Shown: positions 24,147 through 35,557 of the stretch, in pieces | Layout: every line of letters begins with the position of its first letter | How positions within the stretch are numbered: the first letter of the stretch is position 1 | Origin: Cocos nucifera | Taxonomy: Eukaryota; Streptophyta; Magnoliopsida; Arecales; Arecaceae | DNA length: 64,000 bases | Assembly: GCA_006176705.1 (NCBI GenBank) | Contig: QRFJ01000007.1 | Location: forward strand, 4,390,276 to 4,454,275 | Direction of reading: 5' to 3' | Position numbers and translations under genes: made by a program | The notes under the pieces: model-generated | The model's database searches: none | The model's input: only the letters and a program-made list of their open reading frames with translations | Told to the model about the DNA's origin: nothing

Positions 24147-24969
24147 ATATCCCTCGAGAAAAGTGGGCCTAAGCTGTCTCAAGCCGCATCAGGCCGAGCC
24201 TGCCATGGGTCAGGCTATTGATCGGACTTGGACCTGAAATAGTATTTTCCTGATTTTGTGTCCAAAGACCGGGAATGCCGAGCAATTCATGGTATGAAGA
24301 TATTGTGCATGGCACGCCACTGGCATAGGACTGGAAATTCAGAGAGGATAGGATTGGATTCGATTGCCTTAAAATTTTAAGAACTTTTGGATTTACATAA
24401 TACCACATACTCCTATAAAACTATAGTAAAAGATTAATGCAGACAGATAAAATAAAGAAGATAAACTAGAGCTTTCATTGTACAGAGATATCTTTTCCAC
24501 GGTTACATAAAGTCCTCAAATACCTCACTTTACAATTACATAACCGTTTCTCAACTCCTCTCATTTAGTTTCCAGATAGAACACCACGTGTTCATTTTGA
24601 CCTCAGCCTGTAGGCCGACTTGTGCAACCATATGGTGCAAATAAATAGGGCATGAAATAAATTCTGGCCAGGCTCAGAATTGATGCCAAGCCCGGTTCAG
24701 TCCAACCAAAGCCCAAGCCTGTAACTTGGCCCAAAATAAATTGTTAATATTAAAATATTAGAGAAGGCTTTGTTAATGCTAGCTTCAAATCCAAAGACTG
24801 GCCATGTCAGGCGAAAGAATCACTTGTTGGCAGATGCGTCACTTCATGCTTTTGGTTCCAATCGATGACTTACGTGATCTCATAGTCAAATGGTAAGGTA
24901 TGCCCAATGTATCAAAGGCTCCTAAATTTAGCAACACAGAAATGTTCAAGGGCATGCACAGATAGAATG
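24147..24969. other. Spacer between the small-transposon cluster and the nested LTR block
   Basis: AT-rich sequence with scattered GGCC/AGCCC words near 24180-24250 and 24660-24740 that resemble hAT subterminal motifs. No ends or target duplications could be defined. No gene recognised. Confidence 0.5.
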
Positions 24970-25440
24970 TAGAATAATATGCTATCCAAAGTAGATTAAA
25001 AGTACCAGTCCAATATCCAAAACAAATATAAAATAAAATATTAAAAAAAATAAATTTAAAAAAAATATATTTATTAAAAAAATTAAGTCACATAAGAAAG
25101 CTACTCATATCTCATCAAAGAGAATACCTCTAACTCTCTCTCTTTCCATATCTCTCACATTCTTTTAATGATCTTTCATGCATGCCTTTTTCATCATCTT
25201 TCACATCCAAAGAAGATACTAAAGATTTCTTTAAATAGAATACCATATGGATAGGAGTTTGACTCTCACTTGAACGTCCACCTGAAGTCAAAAAAATCAA
25301 AAATCTACTGGAATACAAACTTTAACAACCATTAAAAAGAAATAATTAAATAAAATAATACTAAGAATAGACTCATTAAAACTAATAATCAACTAAAAAT
25401 GAAATCCTAATTCGATTGGGACTTGATAATAAATTTAACA
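24970..25440 (-). repeat. Left (3') LTR of the outer element
   Basis: Matches 48262-48763 over its length, for example ATATGCTATCC, CTCTAACTCTCTCTC, CATCTCTCACA, CATGGATAGGA-like words and the TTTATTA terminus. Many substitutions and small indels show that this insertion is older than those nested inside it. Confidence 0.75.
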
Positions 25441-25659
25441 CTCCCTCTGATTGCAAAGTCCTCATCGACAATACTGAAAAAATATTATCAATATTATGAA
25501 GCATCATCGTAGCCATTGCCATCATTGTCACAGTAACAGTAATATATAATAATTTATTGAATCAAAATTTAAATAATAGAATTTTTTTATTGGTTTGAAT
25601 AATAATTTCTTTGTTGTCTTGGTCTTTTCGAGGCATATATAACACTACTACAAAAATGA

Positions 25660-25930
25660 TCTATGATAGTGGTTTTCAAAACCACTGCCATAGATTCTAC
25701 GACAGCAATTTTTATTAACCGCTGCCATAGGTCGGACCTATGACAGCAATTTTTATAACCGCTGCCATAGCTCTGACATATAACAGCAGTTAACGAAAAC
25801 TACTGCCATAGGTCAGACCTATAGCAATGGTTACAAAAAATCACTACCATAGGTCGACCTATAGCAGCTGTTAGTAGGAACCGCTGCTATAAATTAATTT
25901 ATGGCAGTGGTTAATTATAACCGCTGTCAT
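25660..25930. repeat. CACTA left subterminal repeats
   Basis: Short units with core GGCAGYGGTTA or its complement (AACCRCTGCCATA) recur every 20-40 bp in alternating orientation. They resemble the TnpA-binding subterminal arrays of CACTA elements. A second block of the same units lies at 26930-27075. Confidence 0.85.
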
Positions 25931-25946
25931 ATATATATATATATAT

Positions 25947-26905
25947 TTTAAAATACTATATAATTTTAAAATTTAATATCCATCTTCATCGTTTATTATC
26001 TAAATAATTATCATTAGAGTGTCGTCGCAAAAGATCGCCTCGATCCGATGGCCCTAGCTTCATCGATCAAAAAAATTTGATTTCGATGACCATGAATGAT
26101 GATGGATGATCTGATAGATGGAGACCTCCGATGGATCCGAAAACCTGTAACGATGATCTCGGTGATGTTTATAGCATAATATCAAAATTTTACTTCAATC
26201 GGATATCGTTATCTTGGTCAATTTAGTATAGATTAGTTTCGATCGTTAAATGATAAACGAGTGATCAAAGGACCAAACGGTGTCCGATTATGAGATAATT
26301 TTTTTTATAAATGATCTTGGCTACTACTTTAATCATTTTTTATGATGGTAATTATAAAATTCAACTCGTGAGATGAATAATGATTTAAAACTATACATCT
26401 CCTGATAACTATTCTGAAACTTCATTGGTTGTTATGCTCTTGCTTTTGCAATATCTGCTTAACATGAATAGTTTATACAAAAATAATTAAATTTTACTAT
26501 TATTATTATATAAAATATTTAAAATTATAATAAAAATTATTTAACTAAAAAATTATCTCATAATCGGATGCTGTTTAACCAATTGATCGCTTATTTTTAA
26601 TTTAACGGTCAAAATTATTTCATACTAAATTGACTATGATAACGATATCTGATTGAAGTAAAACTTTGATAGTATGCTACAAACATCATCGAGATTATCG
26701 TTGCAGATTTTTAGATCCATCGGAGGTCTTCATCTATCAGATCATCGCATCATCATTCATGATCATTGAAATCGAATTTTTTTAATCGATGAAGCTAGGG
26801 CCATCGGATCGAGGCGATCTTTTGCGACGATACTCTAATGATAATTATTTAGATAATGAATGACGAAAATAGATATTAAATTTTAAAATTATATAATATT
26901 TAAAA
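25947..26905. repeat. Large inverted repeat within the CACTA left end
   Basis: The arms 25947-26310 and 26545-26905 are reverse complements with about 85-90% identity by eye. Matching landmarks include GATCGCCTCGATCCGATGGC / GCCATCGGATCGAGGCGATC and CCGATTATGAGATAATTTTT on both arms. The loop is about 235 bp. It splits the subterminal repeat array, so it may be a foldback transposon inserted there or an intrinsic palindrome of this family. Confidence 0.85.
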
Positions 26906-27263
26906 AAAATAAGAAAAAAAATTATTTTCAACCTACGATAGCGATAATCAAAAATCGCTGCTATAGATCTACAGCAGCGGAAATAGAACCGCTACCGTAA
27001 ATCTATGGCAGCGATTTTGGATAACCACTGCCGTAGATGTATGGCAGTGGTTCGATAACCGCTGTCGTAGGTTAGATTAAAAATCTTCAAATTTTTTCTA
27101 CTTTTTTTTCGTGCACACTCGATCTCTCTCTATCTCTCCCCCTCCTCTCCATCGTCGGTGAGGCTTCTTCCCCCTTGACCGACGTCGCCCCTCCTTCCTC
27201 CTCCCCCTTCGGCCCCTCCATCCCCGGCCGCCCCTCCCCGCCACCCTCCACCCCCCATCCGGT

Positions 27264-28480
27264 TGAAGAAAAATTCTGATTTCTCGGATCAGGTTTGTTT
27301 AGATCTGATGAAATCAGATTTGAAATATTTCAGATCTGATTCTTATTATTCTAATAATAAAAATAAAATTTAGATAAATTAAATCAAATTTAATTCTACA
27401 TCTAGCCATGCAAGTGCCTGGCCTCTATCGGTATCCACTCGGATTGGATCTAGAGACCCTCTTCTTTTCTATCACGTCTCCAAAAATTAGATCTGAATCT
27501 GATTTGGAGGATCTTCAAAATAGCTTTCGAAGATCAGCAGTTGTCCTTTGCAGCAGCGCAATCTTTTAGCTTTCTGTCGTCTTTCTCTCACCTAGATCGC
27601 ACCAACTGGATCCCAAACTACTTTGAGCGTGGAGGGGAGAGGAAGAAGATGGACTTGGCATAGAGAAGGAGGGAGAGGCAGCCTTGGGGCGTAGGGAATT
27701 GTATTTCAGATACACCTTAAGTTGGGCGCAGGGTCTTATTTATAAACTATGCATGATCCAACTCCTCTTCTTCTCAACCAATCACAATCCTTTGTGAAAT
27801 CAGATCTAAATCTGATTGGTGAAAATAGAGTCCCTTGGATTCATCCTTAGATGGCACCTAAGATCAGTCAAAGTTGGTTCTTAGGAGAACTCTAATTTTT
27901 TTTGAGATTGAGTCTTGTTATGAACTCCTGGGCTCTCGCTTACCATCCTTGGCAGACGCCCTTTTTCACTTCTATTTTGCAGGGGACAAGCCCACCCAGC
28001 TCCCAATAGGTGCCATGACACTGACAATAAGTCAGAAGTGTCGAATGGCTCGATAATATTGATCAGTCAAGAGATCAACTTTTTGACAAAAGTCAAAAGG
28101 AATGAGAGTTGGCAGATACCAAACAAATGACAGGTATTATTATAAAAATAAGACACCCTTTTTATCTGGACAGGCTCTAGTCAGACCAAGTGAAGACCTC
28201 TGATCTTTTCTCAGGTCAGGATAACTATTTATGATAGTAAATAGAACGTTAGGTTCAATCGAGTGCTAGCAACGATTTTTAATTTAATTGATCTTATTCA
28301 GATCAGAACTGGATCAGTTCATTATTTCTATCACACAGATTCAAACCCTTATTTGTTGTGATCAGTTTTTTAGTTCTGTATGTAATGAAATATGTTATGA
28401 TCTCTATATCGATATCATCGAACTCCTTTCGATGGATCAGAACTCTTCTGATTCGACAGCGTAGAATGATCGATCATCTA
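27264..28480 (-). repeat. Inverted partial copia LTR (copy A)
   Basis: The reverse complement of this stretch matches the 3' two thirds of the copia LTR (about 36475-37841). Shared landmarks include the AGGCCAGGCGCTTGCGTGGC-like region, the CCAATCACAATCC box, and CGATCGATCATTC at the inner end. Its outer boundary (TGAAGAAAAATTC at 27264) corresponds to an LTR 3' end (TTTTTCTTCA), directly flanked by CACTA sequence (CATCCGGT). It lacks the LTR 5' portion (35558-36470 equivalent), and it abuts copy B head-to-head. Confidence 0.8.
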
Positions 28481-28501
28481 GAATGATTTAGAATAATTTA
28501 G

Positions 28502-29789
28502 TGATTTAGATGATCGATCATTCTAGCTGTTCGAATCAAAGAGTTCTGATCCATCGAAAGAAGTTTCGATATGTCGATGATAGAGATCTTCCCATTACTA
28601 TCCATTTACTGAACTAACTAGGTCACACAAATAAGGGTTTTTCTTGGTGATCATCAATTGAACTGGTCAGTTCAATTTTGAATGAGATTCAATTAGGTTC
28701 AAAGAAATCGTGCTAGCACTCGATTCCTAAATTCTCTTTTACTATCATAAATAAGTTGTCTATCTGAGCCAAAGGAGTTTGTGCTCAATCAGAGGCCATT
28801 CCATCATGGTCTGACTGTAAGGTTGTCCAAGTCAGAAAAGGTTGTCTTATTTTGTAAGACATATCTACCATTTTTGATCACCTGCCATTTCTTTTTCTTT
28901 GACTTTGGTCAAAAGTTCCTTGTAAAATATTTGACCATAGTATCTTTTTTGACCATATGACACGACCTATTGGAGAGCTGGTGGGGCTTGTCTCCCTACC
29001 ACTGCAAAGGAGAGTGCACGCCACCTCTAGGCGTGTGCCTAAGTTTGGAGGCGCCCAGGTTGATGGATCCACCCCTTTTTGATTCCAATTTAAGTTTTCC
29101 TTAAGAACCTACTTTGACTGATCTTAGGCAGCCTCCATAAGGAGGAATTCAGGGACTCTATTTCACAATCAGATTAGATCTGATTTCCAAAGAGTTTGAG
29201 TTGGTGAAGAAGAAAAATTGGATTACAGACAGTCTATAAAATAAAACCCTACGCCCAACTCAAATTAATTAGAGTTTGGAAAATATTAAATCTCTGCCCC
29301 AAAGCCTTTCCTCTCCTCTCTTCACTCCATGCCAAACCACCTTCTCCCTCTCCCTCTCCACGCCAAAAATTTTGGATTTTTGTTGGTGCGATTATCAAAG
29401 AAAGGCGACTGAAAGCTAGAAGGCTACACTGCTGCATAGGACACTGCTGATCTTCAAAAGGGTTTTGAAGATGCCTCCAGATCATTTTTTGAAAATGTGA
29501 TAAAAAGAAGAAAATCTCTAGATCCAGTCTGAGTGGATACCGGTAGAGGCCAGGCACTTGTATGGCTAGATTCGAAAATCTTCCCTTTACAAGATCATCA
29601 AATGATAAGATTTATTTCAAGTAAGTTAAATCTAATTTAATTTATGTATAATTTATTTTAATTTTAATAATAATAATTAGATCTAAAATATATCAAGATC
29701 TGATTTGATCAAAGAAAAAAAAATTTAAAAAAATATCTTTATTGATATATATTGAACGAACCTAGATCGAAAAATAGGATTTTCCTTCA
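28502..29789 (+). repeat. Copia left LTR, truncated at its 5' end (copy B)
   Basis: Aligns with 36465-37841 from GATTTAGATGATCGATCATT onward but misses the first roughly 0.9 kb of the LTR. Its end (TTTTCCTTCA) is followed by the primer-binding motif. Numerous small deletions relative to the right LTR show independent decay. Confidence 0.82.
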
Positions 29790-31690
29790 ACTGATATCAG
29801 AGACCCAGGTTCTAAAGTATTAGATCTAATTTAAATTTATTTTTAAAAAAATAAATTAGATTTGATTCACATGAGATGTGATCAGATCTAAAATTAGAAA
29901 AAATTAAAATTAAATAATTAAGATTAAATTATATGCACACTAGTCTAAAACAGAATAGTTCTTATATAGTCTTGGCATGTTTTAATTTAATTTGATTAAA
30001 TAATTTTAGATCTATATTTATTTACTATTTTTTGATATTATAATGGTTATAATAATATTAAAAAATAGTAAATAAAAATTATTTAATTTTAAATATCATA
30101 TGAGATTATTTGCGATGTCTAGACTAGTTGAGAATAGTTTACATTAATTATCTAGATTATAATTTATTTTGATTAAATCAGTTTAAATCTAATTTTTTAG
30201 ATTATTATGAAATAATTTAGATCTGAAATATGCATGATTCGATACATGAGATGTATGCAAATATGCATGATTAGATCTAATTATATATGAGATATATGAT
30301 ATATGATCTAAAACTTGTTATTATGTAGCATGTTTTGTTTTATTAAGGCATATCCTCTTGGCCGTCCGGTCATAAGAACGAAGAAGGATTTAAAGACCCT
30401 CTCTTCTCATTCGATGGGTATTCGTATGATGTGTAGGTGTCTGCGTATTCGTCCTTAATCAGAAATCCAAAACTTACTTTCGGTAAATCCTAGATCCTGA
30501 AATCCTAGGATTTATTGTGCATATTTTATTTATGAACCCTATTAATTAAAAATTAAGGTTATGAAATACAATTAGGTCTAAAATTGAGAATTTTAGATCT
30601 AAAGATATATTCATATACTGGTTCGAATTGTCGTTTAGGTCTAAGCTTTTTTTCCAAATCAAGAGTTGGTTAGATGGGATCAACATGCTTAAATGACCAG
30701 CCTATATAGGATTAGTCTGGTCAAGATCGAGTCACGATCAAGCAAGACCTAATTAGGCTCAGAGGTTAGAGTCTGGATTGTAGGCTAACTCAATTGGTTC
30801 TGGCTCAATAATTTTATGTCTAAGATAAGTTTGGCACATACGACCGATTTCTTTTTTAAATTGGAAACTACATCGACTTGAATGCGTTCTTGTATGAGTT
30901 AATGCATATTCCTTCCACCGATCTCCACTTACTGGCCATATCTGTTGACACAGTTCTGATCTAAAGTGGTCAATAATTCTGAGCTAACCCATGCCACTAG
31001 GTTAGTCATAATTGTTATGACTATGATGGAGTCTAGTTTAATGAGACTGAATCAATTCTCCCTAAGAAAGATTAAGATCTGAGGTCTTCCACCATTGTAG
31101 ATGTGCGGGCCCTTCCTAGGGTTGATTATTCTCGATTGGATACAGTGGCTCAGTTGCATCGGAAAGACACAACCATGTCTATTAGGCATTAGATGCTATG
31201 GATTGAAGGCATGAGTTGGGCTCAATATTTCGGATATGGTGAGAAACTCAATTAGGAATCCAGTCTATGCAAAGTTGAGGTCTGACTTAAACTAAAGAGT
31301 GGATCAATATTTGGATACTATGAGATTCATGAAATAGAGACCAAGTTTGGGATGCACCATGATTAGAAAATCATTGAACAAGAGTTGTTCACTCATTGGC
31401 TAACCATCACACATAACTGTTAGGTGTGATGATGAGTCAGTTGTGAGACCGCACCATCCACTAGAAATCAAATCGTGTGAGATTTTTGCATCTCTACAGA
31501 GGGAGTGTAGAGATTCCGAGAAAAATAGTGAAGCTAATTATTTAAAAATAAAATCTCTAAACAAATTGGTCAAGTCAAAAATTATAATATCTAATAGAAT
31601 CTTTAACTCCTACAGAAAAATGTCTGCGTCCAACCCATTGGCATGTTCTTGGACACACATAGACTGACTGAATCCAAGTATAAAGAATTG
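29790..31690 (+). other. Copia 5' leader region
   Basis: AT-rich leader from the primer site (29792-29803) to the gag remnant. Contains GATCAGATCTAAA-type words shared with the LTR ends. No open frame of note. Confidence 0.55.
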
Positions 31691-32408
31691 GCCTCAGAAA
31701 CTATAAAAAGTTTTGGATTCCGAGAAGTTAACCCATGTACTGGATCAGGATCCTCCCACCTTACCAGCCCATCCATCCATTGAACAAAGAGCGTCTCTAG
31801 AGAAATGGATAGACGAAGATAATAAGGCTAGATATTACATGTTGGGCTCGATGTCTGATGAGCTCCAGCGCCAACATGAAGATATCGGGACTGCTTGCCA
31901 AATGTTGGCTCACCTGTAGGAGATGTTTGGTGAATAGAGTCGCGCAACTAAATATCAAGTCACAAAATGACTTTTTAAGGCTAAGATGCATGATGAGCAA
32001 TCAGTCCAAGATCACTGTCTGACAATGATCAAGGATATGGAAGAGCTTGAGAAGCTCGGTGTGAAGTTGGACTTAGATCTGCAGAATGATGTTATTTTGC
32101 AATCCTTGAGTGATGCATATGTCATGAATTACCACGTGCATAAACTTCAAAATTTCTTGACCGAATTAATGAATATGCTGATTACCGCTGAGCTTTCTAT
32201 GAAAGGTTCTAAAGGCTCAGTTCTTGCTATGGAACAGATTTCTTTCAAAACAAAGTCTTATGGAAAGAAAAAGAAGTCTGCGAAAAAGCAAAAGATGGAA
32301 GGAGCAAAGAAGAAGAAGGCAGAACCAAAGAAAAAGGCTGATGTCAAAGGAAAATATTTTCATTGCAACAGCGACGGCCATTGGAAGCGGAACTGCCCAC
32401 TTACCTAG
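31690..32408 (+). pseudogene. Copia gag remnant (UBN2-type capsid and zinc knuckle), broken
   Basis: Two frames, 31713-31919 and 31986-32408, cover the UBN2-type gag core (LGSMSDELQRQHEDIGTA; SVQDHCLTMIKDMEELEKLG). In-frame stops near 31920-31980 separate them. A Lys-rich linker precedes a zinc-knuckle stretch (HCNSDGHWKRNC) in which the expected first cysteine is a tyrosine (KYFHC instead of the usual KCFHC). The knuckle is therefore probably dead. The upstream start of gag is not clear. Confidence 0.85.
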
Positions 32409-35400
32409 CCATCCTGAAGAACAAGAAGGAAGATCCTTCTGGAGGTATGCTCGTTATTGAGTCTAACCTTATGGTTTCTTCTGCATCCAGTTGGATTGCT
32501 TGACTCTGGTTCTAGTGCTCATCTGTGCACTTCCATACAGGATCTTGAGAGGTAGGAGGTTGAGGGATGGAACATGATCCTATGTGTCGGTAATGGGAGC
32601 AAGAGTTGCTGCGTAGCCGCAGGAACATATCTCTTCGATAACCAATCTGGTTTAGACTTAGTTTTAAAGGACTGTTATTATGTGCTGCAAGCTAGCAGGA
32701 ATTTGATTTCTGTTTTATGCTTAGCACTAGAAGGCTATGGTATTACTTCTTTAAGGACCATGTAACATTCTTTATGAAAGAATAAAATTGCAAAGGTTTT
32801 CTTATTAATGGTCTTTATCAGCTACATATTGATGTATCTAATTCTAACTATCGAGCCAAAACATGAATGCAAACGACCTAGGGATAGTTCAAATGACAGG
32901 TATCTATGGCACTAGATTAGGTCATATAGCAGAAAGATAGGATCAACAAATTAGAGAAAAATGGGCTATTGAGTCCATTGACTTTTGCGTCATATCTAAT
33001 TATGAATCTGTCTTCAAGGCAAAATGGACTAACTCCCTTTTGTTGGACATGGGAAAGGGCCACAGATCTCCTTGCCCTAGTACATTTACTGATCGTGTGC
33101 GACCATCTGTATGTCGGCTAGAGGCAATTTTGTCTACTTCTTACCTTATCGCATGAGTCTGTCAGGTATAGGTATGTTGATCTTATGAGACATAAAGCTG
33201 AAGCTTGTTTTGAAAATTCAAGAATCAGACATGAAGTAAAAAACAAACTGGAAAACCCATTTAGGTTCTTCGATCAGATCGAGGAGGTGGAATACCTTAG
33301 CGAGAAAATTCCTAGACTATCTAGAAAAATAGCCTAGTCTCCAATGGACTCCACCAGGAACACCTCAACTCAACGAAATTTCCAGAATGGAGAAATCGGA
33401 TCCTATTAATATGGTTCGATCATGATGAGCTCACAGACCTTCCTGATTTTTTTGGGATACGTCATTATTAACTCAATTTATTCTTACTGAATAGGGTTCC
33501 CTCAAAATCGTTCTACCACACCGTATGAAGAGATTGACACGGTAAGAAAACCAAGTCCGAGCCATCTTAGAATTGGGTTGTCCGGCTCATATCAAAAGAT
33601 AACAAGCGGACCAAGTTTAAGTTTAGGTCTTTTAAAGCTCGATTCATAGGGATCCTAAAGAGTCATTAGGATACTATTTCACATTCTTAGAAGACCATAA
33701 TGTGATTGTAAGTCGTGGACATGCCATCTTTCTGAAAAATAGTTTATTCAAGATAGCGGCATTGAAAAGCAGATCAAGCTTGAATGAGAAAGTCTCATAG
33801 TACAACGAGCTAAGGGACCACTCGAACCAAATCAGGTTGAGCCAATAAGAAACACGTCCCCTCTCCTCATAGATCGAAAAGAGTTTTTCGTCCCCTTGAA
33901 AGATACATTATATATTATTTCAGAAGAAGTAGAGAAAACATCCTCGTAGATAATGGTGCTCATGGTGATGATCCCAAAATTATACAACGTAGGCGATATG
34001 CAGATCGACTCCGAAGGAATGGCTAGAGGCAATCGGTCACAAAATTGACTGATGCATCAAACCAAGTCTGGACCTTGGTAGATCCACCAGAAGGTATAGT
34101 ACCTATTGGGTGTAAATGGATCTTCAAGAGAAAGATTGGTGCAGATGGGAATGTGGAGACATTCAAGGCTAGACTAGTGGCAAAAGGTTATAGTCAACGC
34201 GAAGGCATTGACTATCAGGATACCTTTTTCCCAGTGGCTATGCTAAAATCCATCCGCACATTGCTTGCCGTTGCAGCCTATTTCGATTATGAAATATGGC
34301 AAATGGACGTGAAAACGGCATTCTTAAATGGATATCTTGAGGAAGATATCTATATGGAACAGCCGCTAGGTTTCACATCCAGTGATACTGATCACAAGGT
34401 TTGCAAGCTGCAAAGGTCCATATATGGACTTAAGCAAGCATCTCGGAGCTGGAACACTCGTTTCAATGATGTGATCAAAAAGTTTGGTTTCATCAAAAAT
34501 GAAGAGGAACCATGTGTTTTCAAAAAGGGTCAGTGGGAGCGCTGTTGTCTTCCTCGTATTGTACGTGGATGACATCCTCCTTATTGGGAATGATATTCCC
34601 ATGTTGACAACAGTCAAAATATGGTTGTCCAAGGAATTCTCCATGAAAGACCTAGGTGAAGCATCCTTTATTCTAGGAATTAAGGTCTATAGGGATAGAC
34701 CGAATAGGATGCTAGGACTTTCACAGAAGATGTACATAGAGGAAAGTACTAAAGAGGTTTAGTATGGAAAACTCTAAGAGGGGATTAATACCCTTCAGAC
34801 ATGGTATTCATCTTTCCAAGAAGATGTGCCCCAGCACACCTGAGGAAATAGAACGCATGAGCAAGATCCCTTATGCTTCTGCAATAGGGAGCCTCATGTA
34901 TGCCATGCTATGTACACGACCTGATATAGCCCATGCTGTGAGTGTCACAAGCAGATATCAGTCAAATCCAGGTGAAGAACACTGGACTTCTGTGAAATGT
35001 ATCCTTAAGTACTTGAGAAGAACTAAGGATATGATGTTGGTCTTTGGTAATGGAGAACTCCAAGTCCAGGGATACACAGACTCGGATTTCATGTCCGATA
35101 TAGATGATCGAAAGTCGACATCTGGGAGTCTGTTTGTGTGCAATGGTGGTGCTGTCAGCTGGAAGAGTTCCAAGCAAACTGTGATAGCAGATTCCACCAT
35201 GGAAGCAGAATATATCGCTGCATCAGAGGCTGCGAAGGAAGCATTCTGGTACAAGAAGTTTGCTGCAGAAATTGGAGTAATGCCATCAGATGCCATTCCT
35301 CTATACTGCGACAACAATGGCGCCATAGCCCTTGCTAAGGAGCCGAGGTCTCACCAGAAATCCAAGCACATTGAGCGGCGATACCACCTCATCCGCGATT

Positions 35401-35543
35401 ACCTCGAGAAGGGTTACGTCGAGGTCAAGAGAGTCAACTCCACAGATAATGTGGCAGACCCACTTACAAAGCCGTTGGGCCAGCAGAAGATCGAAGCCCA
35501 CCTTGAGAAGATGGGACTTAGACTTGTAGCCAATTGGCTTTAG
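32409..35543 (+). pseudogene. Copia pol remnant (protease, integrase, RT, RNase H), several breaks
   Basis: 32480-32765 carries the protease/GAG-pre-integrase part (SSAHLCTS; CYYVLQASRNLISV). 32800-33800 is a strongly degenerate integrase region with many stops. RT begins near 34045 (WTLVDPPEGIVPIGCKWIFK; QMDVKTAFLNG; IYGLKQAS). A frameshift near 34540 moves to the frame with the catalytic motif LYVDDILL (34484-34762), and a stop at about 34760 precedes the last open part (34764-35543) with SKIPYASAIGSLMYAM, DIAHAVSV and the RNase H/tail motifs (GYTDSDF; AEYIA; LYCDNNGAI; KHIERRYH). RT/RNase H is much better preserved than integrase. Confidence 0.9.
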
Positions 35544-35557
35544 GACAAGTGGGAGAT

